NCBI GenBank assembly: GCA_023511875.1
Contig: JAIMAQ010000006.1
Span: 94,245-158,244, forward strand
Direction: 5' to 3'
Origin: Thermoflavifilum sp.
GTDB taxonomy: Bacteria > Bacteroidota > Bacteroidia > Chitinophagales > Chitinophagaceae
Length of the DNA stretch: 64,000 nt
Part shown: positions 8,870 to 16,751 of the stretch, in pieces
Layout of the letters: every line of letters starts with the position of its first letter
How positions within the stretch are numbered: the first letter of the stretch is position 1
The notes under the pieces: generated by a model
Databases searched by the model: none
What the model saw: only the letters and a program-made list of their open reading frames with translations
What the model was told of the DNA's origin: nothing
Program-made: the position numbers and the translations under genes

Positions 8870-11800
8870 TTATTTTTTCTCAAACTCTCCAGTAGGCGGT
8901 ACAACACCCATGGCATCGTAAAGAGTTTGTTGGATCTTTCCACGAATATTCATTTGAATCAGCTTCATATTTGCACCACCATCTGGACACACTCGATTGC
9001 TGAGAAAAATAAAGCTAAGCTGATAAGCGGGATCTACCCAAATGCAAGTGCCGGTAAAGCCAGTATGGCCAAAAGTCAATGGAGAGGCGCTAGCGCAAGG
9101 ATAAGGCACTGGATCTTTCATCCGATCTTTTTCAGGCTTATCCCAACCCAATCCACGCCGACTAATATTACTGCGGTAACCCGTAAAGTATTGAATGGTT
9201 TGTGGCTTTAAAAAATGTTTGCCATTTATGGAGCCTCCATTTAGTAGCATTTGCATGAGTACGGCTAAATCATAAGTATCGGCAAAGAGCCCTGCATGAC
9301 CAGAAATTCCACCAAACATGGCAGCACCAGGGTCATGCACGTCGCCATGCAACTGTTGCAAGCGAAATTGTTGCTCGTTTTCTGTTGGGGCAATATCGCG
9401 CAAAGCGGCAAAGCTACGTGGCCGAAAACCTGTACTTGTCAATCCAAGAGGGGCATAAAATGTTTTTTCTACATATGCATCCAGCCTCATCCCGGTGATA
9501 GCTTCTATCACCTTTTGCATGAGGATAAAATCATTATCACTATACACATACCTGTGCAAAGGCCCAAGCTTACTATCTCGAATCTGGGCATACATACTAT
9601 CGATATAAGCAGGATTCATATATAAATGTTCGGCCACACGCACAGTATGTAGCGGATCACGCTCGTGACTATAGAGCACACTATCGGGATGCACACCATC
9701 ATAGAGGGTAGAACGATAAAAGGGGATCCAAGCCACCAAGCCTGCTTGATGCAACATTACATCCCGAATGGTTAGTGGCGCCTTATCACTTCCCCTGAGC
9801 CAAGGCAAATAATCTCCAAGCGTAGCATCCAACCTAAGCTTACCTTCATCGTAAAGACGCATGGCGGCCAAAGTGGTTGCGCAGATCTTGGTACAAGACG
9901 CCATGTCATAAATCGAGCTCAGCCTAACGGGTAAACTGTCGCTATAATCGAGATAGCCGTAGGCTTTATGAAAAAATATTTTACCCCCACGGGCAGCCAG
10001 CACCACACAACCTGGTGTGGCATGGGCAGCTATAGCCTCTTCGGCAATGGTATCGATACGTTTTAAAATAGCTGGATCAACACCCACTTGTTCGGGTTGC
10101 ACATAAGGTAGCACCACGCGATTGTGGATCCAAGTCATAAGGCCACTGCCCGAATGATAGCGCCCACTAATGCTTACGGGCAAACGCCCCTGTGGCGACA
10201 ACCTACCAAAGAGCATGGCAGCCGCTGTGGCATCGGCCTGTGCATCTTCCCTTGCCGGCCGCGCTACATCACCAACAGATGGATAAGCCACTAAAATAGC
10301 TTCTCCATCAGAAAAATATTGCAGGGCATAAGGATTCCCAAAAAGCACCGTCACCGTTCGAGCTTCTTGTTGCAATTGTTGCACCAACAAAATCTCGGCG
10401 TCAGACAGCCCAAACCTATTGGCCGGAGACCGATCGAGCCCATGAACACCTACGATCACGGCATCGTAATCGTATTTCAGCTTTTCAACAAGTGGGGCAA
10501 TATTTTCCCAGGGTGAAGAAGCCGGGAAAAAATAAGCATCTATGGGATGATACACCTGCAAAGCCTGAGCAAAGCTCCTCTGGCTAGTATCCAAGCCTAC
10601 GCCCACATAAGCCAGGCGTTTGTTATCTTCAGTGGAAAAAGGCAACAACTGATGATCATTTCCCAACACGGTAAAGCTACTGTCATCGATGAGCTTGCGT
10701 AAGTGGGCGACTCCTTGATTGAGGTCTTCGAGTAGGTGGGTCGTATCGATCGGCTGCCAGTATGCTAGTCCAACTGCATATTTGGCCTCGAGAATACGTC
10801 GTACCCGTGCATTAAGGGTAGCCATGCTGATCCGACGATATCGGATAGCTGCATAAATCGTGTCAATAGCTTCTGATACATTTTCCGGCAACACAAGCAC
10901 ATCATTTCCGGCTTCGAAAGCACGCAAGGCGGCTTCACCATGTTGAAAATAGTTGGTTACCCCCTTCATATCAAGGGCATCAGTAAATATTAAACCCCGG
11001 AACGACAATTGTTTTCTCAGCAATTCGGTGATGATTTTATGAGAAAGAGAGGCTGGCATATGAGGTGCATCGTCGAGTGCGGGCACCTGCAGGTGGCCCA
11101 CCATAATCCCTTTCACACCTGCCCGAATGAGTTGTTTAAACGGATACAATTCGAGGGTATCGAGCTCGCGGTGCGACTTATTGACAAGTGGTAAATCGAG
11201 ATGTGAATCTACCTTGGTATCGCCATGCCCGGGAAAATGTTTAGCCACGGCTATAATCCCTTCTTTTTGCAGGCCCTGCATATAGGCCTTAGCATAATGG
11301 CCGACGATGTGCTTATTTTCACCAAAGGAACGATCATTGATTACGGGATTATCGGGATTATTGTTGACATCGGCATCTGGGGCAAAGTTGATCTGGATTC
11401 CCATGCGTTTACACTGCCTGCCCACCATTTCACCCATTCGATAAATCAGCGAGGCATCGGGAAGTGCTCCCAACTGCAACTGTTTGGGAAAAGGCTCTAC
11501 GCCCTGCAAACGCATGGCCAGACCCCATTCGCCATCAATAGCTACCCATAGCGGCACCGTGCTGATCGACTGATAGTTATTGGTCAATAAAGCCTGCTGC
11601 ACGGCATCACCTTGAAAAAATACGATTCCCCCCACACCCGTATCGCGGATCAGATGGGTAATCTGGGCTTGCTGCTCAGGCGTGGGAGGATTATACACCC
11701 GAATCATCATGAGCTGGGCAATCTTGTGAATAGTGTCCATGCGATGCAACACACTGTCGGCCCAACGACGAGCAGGTGGCACCTGATGTTTAACCATGTG

Positions 11801-11899
11801 TTGTGCTTGAACAAAGGTCGACAAGCTTATTCCTACGCATATTCCGAATAGCCTGAGGCTATTCCAAAGGTTTTTCGGGTATAACATGTGAACAAACAT
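8870..11899 (-). CDS. NagZ-type glycoside hydrolase family 3 fused to a class C-like serine hydrolase
   Basis: A 1009-residue exported two-domain enzyme. Residues 1-33 are a signal peptide (hydrophobic LFGICVGISLSTF, cut after QAQ). Residues ~40-400 are a GH3 beta-N-acetylglucosaminidase with the NagZ signature KHFPGHGDTKVDSH (220-233), which supplies the His/Asp acid/base, and FTDALDMKGV carrying the nucleophile Asp. A second GH3-type alpha/beta domain follows to about 620. The C-terminal ~380 residues are a beta-lactamase/penicillin-binding-like serine hydrolase with SCTK (SxxK), YSDND (YxN-type) and HTGFTG (KTG-equivalent). The combination suggests periplasmic muropeptide or cell-wall recycling. 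Similar fusions are known in Bacteroidota. It is divergent from mutL and probably cotranscribed with lacI. Confidence 0.92.
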   Translation of the reverse strand: MFVHMLYPKNLWNSLRLFGICVGISLSTFVQAQHMVKHQVPPARRWADSVLHRMDTIHKIAQLMMIRVYNPPTPEQQAQITHLIRDTGVGGIVFFQGDAVQQALLTNNYQSISTVPLWVAIDGEWGLAMRLQGVEPFPKQLQLGALPDASLIYRMGEMVGRQCKRMGIQINFAPDADVNNNPDNPVINDRSFGENKHIVGHYAKAYMQGLQKEGIIAVAKHFPGHGDTKVDSHLDLPLVNKSHRELDTLELYPFKQLIRAGVKGIMVGHLQVPALDDAPHMPASLSHKIITELLRKQLSFRGLIFTDALDMKGVTNYFQHGEAALRAFEAGNDVLVLPENVSEAIDTIYAAIRYRRISMATLNARVRRILEAKYAVGLAYWQPIDTTHLLEDLNQGVAHLRKLIDDSSFTVLGNDHQLLPFSTEDNKRLAYVGVGLDTSQRSFAQALQVYHPIDAYFFPASSPWENIAPLVEKLKYDYDAVIVGVHGLDRSPANRFGLSDAEILLVQQLQQEARTVTVLFGNPYALQYFSDGEAILVAYPSVGDVARPAREDAQADATAAAMLFGRLSPQGRLPVSISGRYHSGSGLMTWIHNRVVLPYVQPEQVGVDPAILKRIDTIAEEAIAAHATPGCVVLAARGGKIFFHKAYGYLDYSDSLPVRLSSIYDMASCTKICATTLAAMRLYDEGKLRLDATLGDYLPWLRGSDKAPLTIRDVMLHQAGLVAWIPFYRSTLYDGVHPDSVLYSHERDPLHTVRVAEHLYMNPAYIDSMYAQIRDSKLGPLHRYVYSDNDFILMQKVIEAITGMRLDAYVEKTFYAPLGLTSTGFRPRSFAALRDIAPTENEQQFRLQQLHGDVHDPGAAMFGGISGHAGLFADTYDLAVLMQMLLNGGSINGKHFLKPQTIQYFTGYRSNISRRGLGWDKPEKDRMKDPVPYPCASASPLTFGHTGFTGTCIWVDPAYQLSFIFLSNRVCPDGGANMKLIQMNIRGKIQQTLYDAMGVVPPTGEFEKK

Positions 11900-11944
11900 A
11901 AATGAATTTCAAATCTATTGGATTATTTTCTGAACTTGCAGGCT

Positions 11945-13882
11945 ATGGCCGACAAAATTCAGCTGTTGCCAGAACATCTTGCCAACCAAATTGCTGCTGG
12001 TGAAGTGATCCAGCGACCAGCATCGGTAGTCAAAGAATTATTGGAGAATGCCGTAGATGCCGGTGCTCAAGAGATTCAACTGATCATAGAAGAAGCTGGC
12101 AAGCGACTTATTGAAGTGATAGACAATGGATGCGGTATGAGCGAAACCGACGCTCGGATGAGTTTCGAGCGGCATGCCACATCCAAAATTCGCGATATTG
12201 ATGATCTATACCGCATTCGCACCATGGGCTTTCGCGGCGAAGCGCTGGCATCTATAGCTGCAGTGGCCGAGGTGGAAATGCAAACGCGGCTCCACGACCA
12301 ACAACTAGGCACTTGGCTCGAAGTAGCTCAAAGCCGTGTAATAAAGCAAGAACCCTGTGCTTGCCCAGCTGGTACGCGTATTCGGGTAAAAAATCTATTT
12401 TTTAGCGTTCCTGCTCGTCGACATTTCCTTAAAAGTGATGCTGTAGAGCTTCGTCATATCTGGGAAGAATTTAACCGAGTAGCGCTGGCCTTTCCAGATA
12501 TTCGCTTCAGCTTCATCCATGAAGGCGAGCTACAACTTCGGCTAGAAAAGGGTTCACTCAAGCAACGGATTGTGCAGCTGCTTGGCAAACCATATGCCGA
12601 TAAGCTGGTTCCTGTACAGGAGCAAACCCCTTATTTAAACATCCAAGGTTTTGTGGGAAAGCCTGAAACCGCTAAAAAAAATCGGGGAGATCAGTACTTT
12701 TTTGTCAATCAGCGGTTTATTCGGAGTAGCTATCTGCATCATGCCGTAGCCAATGCTTTTGCCCAGATGATTTCTCCAGAAAGCTTTCCGCTCTATGTGC
12801 TTTTTCTGGAGCTAGACCCAGCAGAGGTTGATGTAAACGTGCATCCCACTAAACAAGAGATTAAGTTTAGTGACGAAAAAATGGTATATGCCTTTGTACA
12901 AGCGGCTGTGCGCCATGCTCTTGCCGTGGCTAGTGTCACGCCTTCGCTCGATTTTGAATTACCACCGCATATCCAGCATAGTCCTGCTTTGAGCAAGCCA
13001 GTAGACCCCCAACAACAGCAGCAACTTCTTCATTCCCCTCTATTCAACAGCTTCTCTCGACCCCATCAGGCGCATGCTATTGAACCCCTTACCAACAGTC
13101 ATTCGGAGCATATGCCTGCATTTCCTAAGCCGTCTGGTTCCAGCCGTAATTGGCAATCCATCTATGCATTAGCCCACATTTCCTCTCCATCAGTGCCAGA
13201 ACAAGCGCGGCTAGACCTCCCCGAGGAAAATCTTGAAAACGCAAGCTTCCCTGTGCAGCTTCACCAGCGCTGGATCATACAGCCAGTTAAATCGGGTTTC
13301 ATCTTGCTTCACCAGCGCTATGCTCACGAGCGCATTCTGTACGAACGATACCAACAAGCCTTTACCCAACAACCTATAGCCACCCAAGCTTGCTTGTTCC
13401 CCCAAAGCCTGCAGCTTTCACCAGCCGATGCGGCTTTGCTCTTACAAGTGATAGACGATTTGCGCTTGCTTGGATATGAGATCAACCCCGATCCTCAAGA
13501 TCCTCAGGTGTTTGTGATTAGGGGCATCCCGGCCGATTTACCCGCTGGCAATGAGAGTGAAACGATCGAAGACCTGCTTGCTCAATGCAGAATGAATCTA
13601 GCCTCCCTCCGACCAGAACGGCGAGAACAACTGATCCGAACTCTATCGCGCCAACATGCTGTACCAGAAGGCAAAATACTCTCTCGTCGGGAAATGCAAC
13701 AACTCATCGACCAACTATTTGCCTGCCAAGAGCCTCAGCTGAGCCCATCAGGCAAAAAGACTTTTATTTGGATTCGGGAAGAAGAGGTGAATGCATGGCT
13801 AAGCTTATCTCATGGCAACAACCCATCGCGGATGGTCGAAACCCATATCCCTCCCGATCCTCTGGCACCCATTTCTTCGTAA
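11945..13882 (+). CDS. mutL: DNA mismatch repair protein MutL
   Basis: MutL is the ATP-dependent mediator between MutS and downstream nicking or unwinding enzymes. The GHKL ATPase motifs are intact: VKELLENAVDAGA, VIDNGCGMSE, TMGFRGEALASIAA, followed by the PVNVHPTK-type segment (VDVNVHPTKQEIKFSD). I start at the ATG at 11945 (MADKIQLLPEHLANQIAAGEV), since the track used an upstream TTG. In the C-terminal dimerisation domain the endonuclease motif that is DQHA-x2-E-x4-E in nicking MutLs reads HQRYAHERILYE, and the CPHGRP zinc motif is replaced by SPSGKKTF. The protein is therefore probably not a classical MutL endonuclease. It lies divergent to the NagZ fusion with only 45 bases between the two starts. 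Confidence 0.96.
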   Translation: MADKIQLLPEHLANQIAAGEVIQRPASVVKELLENAVDAGAQEIQLIIEEAGKRLIEVIDNGCGMSETDARMSFERHATSKIRDIDDLYRIRTMGFRGEALASIAAVAEVEMQTRLHDQQLGTWLEVAQSRVIKQEPCACPAGTRIRVKNLFFSVPARRHFLKSDAVELRHIWEEFNRVALAFPDIRFSFIHEGELQLRLEKGSLKQRIVQLLGKPYADKLVPVQEQTPYLNIQGFVGKPETAKKNRGDQYFFVNQRFIRSSYLHHAVANAFAQMISPESFPLYVLFLELDPAEVDVNVHPTKQEIKFSDEKMVYAFVQAAVRHALAVASVTPSLDFELPPHIQHSPALSKPVDPQQQQQLLHSPLFNSFSRPHQAHAIEPLTNSHSEHMPAFPKPSGSSRNWQSIYALAHISSPSVPEQARLDLPEENLENASFPVQLHQRWIIQPVKSGFILLHQRYAHERILYERYQQAFTQQPIATQACLFPQSLQLSPADAALLLQVIDDLRLLGYEINPDPQDPQVFVIRGIPADLPAGNESETIEDLLAQCRMNLASLRPERREQLIRTLSRQHAVPEGKILSRREMQQLIDQLFACQEPQLSPSGKKTFIWIREEEVNAWLSLSHGNNPSRMVETHIPPDPLAPISS

Positions 13883-13919
13883 ACCCTGCATACTGTTGGG
13901 ATAGGAGTCAAAAGCCCGT

Positions 13920-13927
13920 TATCTTTG
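13920..13927 (+). promoter_or_regulatory. -33/-7 promoter of the uncharacterised lipoprotein gene
   Basis: TATCTTTG (-7) has a TTG at 13896-13898, 21 bases upstream, as a possible -33 element. The ATG at 13947 is 19 bases downstream. Confidence 0.6.
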
Positions 13928-13946
13928 CCGATCTAGACATTCAAAC

Positions 13947-15020
13947 ATGCTACGTTTTATACATCCCGCGCTCATGCTAAGCATTTGCCTGATAGCAGCA
14001 GCTTGTGGCCCGCACCAGCGCTCTGCCGCTTCACACCCGGATAGCTTGTTGACCATCCATCAACCTTTACCCACCCACCCTATTCGCTCGTTTGCCGATT
14101 CACAACCTTCTCTACCCCAAAAACCAGATACCTCGCCAGCAGCAAAACCCGATACAGGAAAGCATCATCCTGATACCACTCAACATGCTATAGCCAATCG
14201 ACGAGTTTGGCCAGTGAAATTCCCCCCTACATTGCCGGGATCAATCTTTCCCGAACATCGGGTGGTGGCTTTCTATGGCAATTTGTATTCAAAAAAAATG
14301 GGCATATTGGGCGAATTGCCTCCCGATCAGATGGTTGCCAAACTCTTACAAATGGCTCACATGTGGCAACAAGCCGATACAACCAAAAAGGTGATTCCCG
14401 CCCTCCACTTGATTGCGGTTACGGCTCAGGGGTATCCCGGCAAAGACGGTAAACATCGGCTGCGTATGCCCAACTGGATGATCGATAGTGTCATGCATAT
14501 GGCTAGCCGCATTAATGGACTCGTATTTTTGGACGTGCAGGTAGGGCTGAGTACGCTGCAAGACGAAGTTCCACGTTTGGAACCTTACTTAAAACTGCCC
14601 AACGTACATTTAGCTATTGACCCCGAGTTTTCGATGAAAACGGGTGCCGCACCGGGTACTCGTATCGGCACTTTCGACGCTGCCGATGTGAATTATTGTG
14701 CCGATTTTTTAACTCGTTTGGTCCAACAATACCACCTCCCTCCAAAAATCCTCGTTGTTCATCGGTTTACACAGCGCATGTTGACCAACTACAAGGACAT
14801 TAAGCTTAGGCCTGAAGTGCAGATTGTTATGGATATGGATGGTTGGGGGCCAAAATCTTTAAAAATCGATTCGTATAAAAACTTCATTGCCCGTGAACCC
14901 GTGGAATACACAGGATTCAAACTCTTTTTCAAAAACGATACCCGCAATGGGCAACCGTTGATGACTCCTCAAGAAGTGTTATCCCTTTTCCCGCCACCCG
15001 TTTATATCCAATATCAATGA
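13947..15020 (+). CDS. uncharacterised lipoprotein with a TIM-barrel-like domain
   Basis: I do not recognise the family. The protein has 357 residues. It starts with a lipoprotein signal peptide (LMLSICLIAAACG, lipid Cys near residue 20), then about 65 residues rich in Pro, Ser, Asp and Thr that look like a flexible linker. The C-terminal ~270 residues alternate beta strands and helices: RVVAFYGNLYSKKMGILGE, ALHLIAVTAQG, INGLVFLDVQVGLS, VHLAIDPEFSMK, PKILVVHRFTQRML, VQIVMDMDGWG, YTGFKLFF. The acidic residues at strand ends (DVQ, DPEF, DMDG) would suit a barrel glycosidase or polysaccharide deacetylase-like active site, but this is inference. The last 7 bases overlap the convergent DUF302 gene. 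Confidence 0.8.
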   Translation: MLRFIHPALMLSICLIAAACGPHQRSAASHPDSLLTIHQPLPTHPIRSFADSQPSLPQKPDTSPAAKPDTGKHHPDTTQHAIANRRVWPVKFPPTLPGSIFPEHRVVAFYGNLYSKKMGILGELPPDQMVAKLLQMAHMWQQADTTKKVIPALHLIAVTAQGYPGKDGKHRLRMPNWMIDSVMHMASRINGLVFLDVQVGLSTLQDEVPRLEPYLKLPNVHLAIDPEFSMKTGAAPGTRIGTFDAADVNYCADFLTRLVQQYHLPPKILVVHRFTQRMLTNYKDIKLRPEVQIVMDMDGWGPKSLKIDSYKNFIAREPVEYTGFKLFFKNDTRNGQPLMTPQEVLSLFPPPVYIQYQ

Positions 15021-15415
15021 TTGGGCGCCAATCGATGAAGCACTTGTTGTAATTTTTTTCTGACTTCTTCGGCAATATTCTTGAGCTGGTCATTGTGGAC
15101 AGCAGCCATCGAAGCTACTGGATCTACAGCTGTAACCTCAATTTCACCAGCGGTATTTTCTTCTACCACCACATTACAGGGAAGCATAGTACCTATCTTA
15201 TCTTCGGCTTGCAAGGCCTGATAGGCAAATGGCGGATTACAAGCACCCAAGATCCGATACTTCCGAAAATCTACATTGAGCTTTTTTTTCAATGTAGCTT
15301 GCACATCTATTTCGGTGAGTACGCCGAAACCCTCTGCTTGCAAGGCATCAGTAACCCGCTGGATAGCTTCTTCGAAAGTAACGTTTTCCAAACGCGTATT
15401 GAAATAATAACTCAT
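15014..15415 (-). CDS. DUF302 domain-containing protein
   Basis: A 133-residue cytosolic protein, nearly all of it the DUF302 domain: FEEAIQRVTDALQAEGFGVLTEIDVQATLKKKL, RILGACNPPFAYQAL, IGTMLPCNVVVEE, VDPVASM. The biochemical role of DUF302 is not established. Members are often found near redox, heavy-metal or sulfur-handling genes. It lies 86 bases downstream of the second copper-efflux adaptor gene but has its own likely regulator site: a perfect GTAAC-N4-GTTAC dyad 46 bases before the ATG. Expression may thus follow the Crp/Fnr regulator at 38.5 kb and not, or not only, copper. Confidence 0.9.
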   Translation of the reverse strand: MSYYFNTRLENVTFEEAIQRVTDALQAEGFGVLTEIDVQATLKKKLNVDFRKYRILGACNPPFAYQALQAEDKIGTMLPCNVVVEENTAGEIEVTAVDPVASMAAVHNDQLKNIAEEVRKKLQQVLHRLAPNH

Positions 15416-15460
15416 AGCATTAGTTTTATTCGAATTTCATCTTTTATTCCAAAAATCTGC

Positions 15461-15474
15461 GTAACCTCCGTTAC
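15461..15474 (-). promoter_or_regulatory. GTAAC-N4-GTTAC dyad, candidate Crp/Fnr-family site
   Basis: GTAAC-CTCC-GTTAC is an exact 5+5 dyad with a 4-base spacer. Its near edge is 46 bases upstream of the DUF302 ATG. An identical arm pair at the identical distance stands before the DUF2892 gene (38148-38161). At the matching offset downstream, a degenerate -7 box (GAAATTCG) is found, as expected for an activator-dependent promoter. Confidence 0.6.
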
Positions 15475-15501
15475 ACGAAAAAAGTTAAATGGACAAAGCT
15501 T

Positions 15502-16731
15502 TTATTGGCTTCTACCTTTCATATTCATATCTGACATTTGCATACCCGCCATATTTACCCCACTTCCATAGATTAACTCATACTGGCTGTTGAGCAAATA
15601 GGCTCCTTGAGCTACTACTTGTTCACCGGGCTTCAGCCCCTGCCATACAGCAGCCCATCCCTGATGAATAGGTCCCAGGTCAATCTTTTTCCTTACATAT
15701 GTATGAGGTTTTTGCTGTACCCACACCAATGGTTGGCCTGTTTCAAACATAATTGCCGAAGCCGGCACCTGCAAGGCACTCGAATAAGGCTTATGTGTGT
15801 CTATCTCCAACTCTACATAAGCCAATTCTCCAGGCTGGATATGGACTTGGGGATCAGAGATCACGATATTGAGCAAATATACCATTGATTGTGGCTGTAC
15901 TGCTGGATTAGAAAAAGCTATTCGGCCTGTAAATATTTGTTGAGGATGAGCGGGTAGCTCGATGCGGATATCTTTAACCAAAGGCAAGATAGAGATGTCT
16001 TCAGGGCTAAGCTGTGCTTGTACCCAAAAAGTAGAAGTGCGCGTAAGTTGAACGACGGATTGCCCCTGAGCCACATAATCGCCTTCTTGTTTGAGCTTAG
16101 CGGTTAAATATCCACTCGTTGTGCTATACACCGTGAGGGTGTCTATCGACAAATGATGAACAGATTTGCCGCTGGTGATCAGTTGCCGAAATGCTTCAAT
16201 TTGTTGCCTATTTAATCCTCGCCGTAAAAGCCGTCTTTCCAGCGCATGCAAAAAAAGAGTATCTGACGGCGCTCGATGTTGTATAGCAGTCAGATAAGTC
16301 TGTTCATCGGCAGCGAGATCGGGACTATATACCTGAAATAGGGGCTGGTGAGCGCGCACATATTCTCCAGGATTGTTGACATACAGCTTCGTAATCCAGC
16401 CAGAAAATACAGGACTATAAGTTGTTATTTGGGTAGGATCAAATACCGTAGTACCCGTAAGCCTACGTATCTCTACCACTTGCCCGGTGCCAACAGGGAA
16501 TGTATGAATGCCCGCAAGCCGTTCCTGAGCCGAGGTAAGGGTAATGGGCATTGCAAACATGTCATGCATTTGTTGCTGCATATCTTGTCGGCCGTGCATA
16601 TTGTGTACATGAGCAGAAACCGAATCGGCTGACACAGTGTTAGTGGTGTTGGATGACGGTTGAAGACGACATCCCGCCCCCAATGCAATTGCCAAAAAGA
16701 ATCCTAATGAATATTGATTAATAGTGCTCAT
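15502..16731 (-). CDS. CusB-type RND efflux periplasmic adaptor with Met/His-rich ends
   Basis: A membrane-fusion protein of about 409 residues (ATG at 16731; the track start at 16755 adds 8 residues and overlaps the upstream gene). The lipoprotein signal is LGFFLAIALGAGC. It is followed by a Met/His-rich stretch (AHVHNMHGRQDM, QQQMHDMFAM). The adaptor core follows: YSPVFSGWITKLYVNNPGEYV, a helical hairpin, YSTTSGYLTAKLKQEGDYV (barrel-sandwich) and beta-barrel and membrane-proximal parts. The C-terminus is again Met-rich (NMAGMQMSDMNMKG). Such clusters bind Cu(I)/Ag(I). It is the last pump gene of the copper island, right behind a second adaptor gene, which is unusual because one adaptor normally suffices. 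Confidence 0.9.
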   Translation of the reverse strand: MSTINQYSLGFFLAIALGAGCRLQPSSNTTNTVSADSVSAHVHNMHGRQDMQQQMHDMFAMPITLTSAQERLAGIHTFPVGTGQVVEIRRLTGTTVFDPTQITTYSPVFSGWITKLYVNNPGEYVRAHQPLFQVYSPDLAADEQTYLTAIQHRAPSDTLFLHALERRLLRRGLNRQQIEAFRQLITSGKSVHHLSIDTLTVYSTTSGYLTAKLKQEGDYVAQGQSVVQLTRTSTFWVQAQLSPEDISILPLVKDIRIELPAHPQQIFTGRIAFSNPAVQPQSMVYLLNIVISDPQVHIQPGELAYVELEIDTHKPYSSALQVPASAIMFETGQPLVWVQQKPHTYVRKKIDLGPIHQGWAAVWQGLKPGEQVVAQGAYLLNSQYELIYGSGVNMAGMQMSDMNMKGRSQ

Positions 16732-16751
16732 ATCTTTAAAAAAATTATAGG

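Noticed and set aside
15095-15571. Plus-strand ORF of 158 aa across DUF302 and the end of the adaptor gene
   Set aside because: It lies antisense to two supported genes and looks random in composition.
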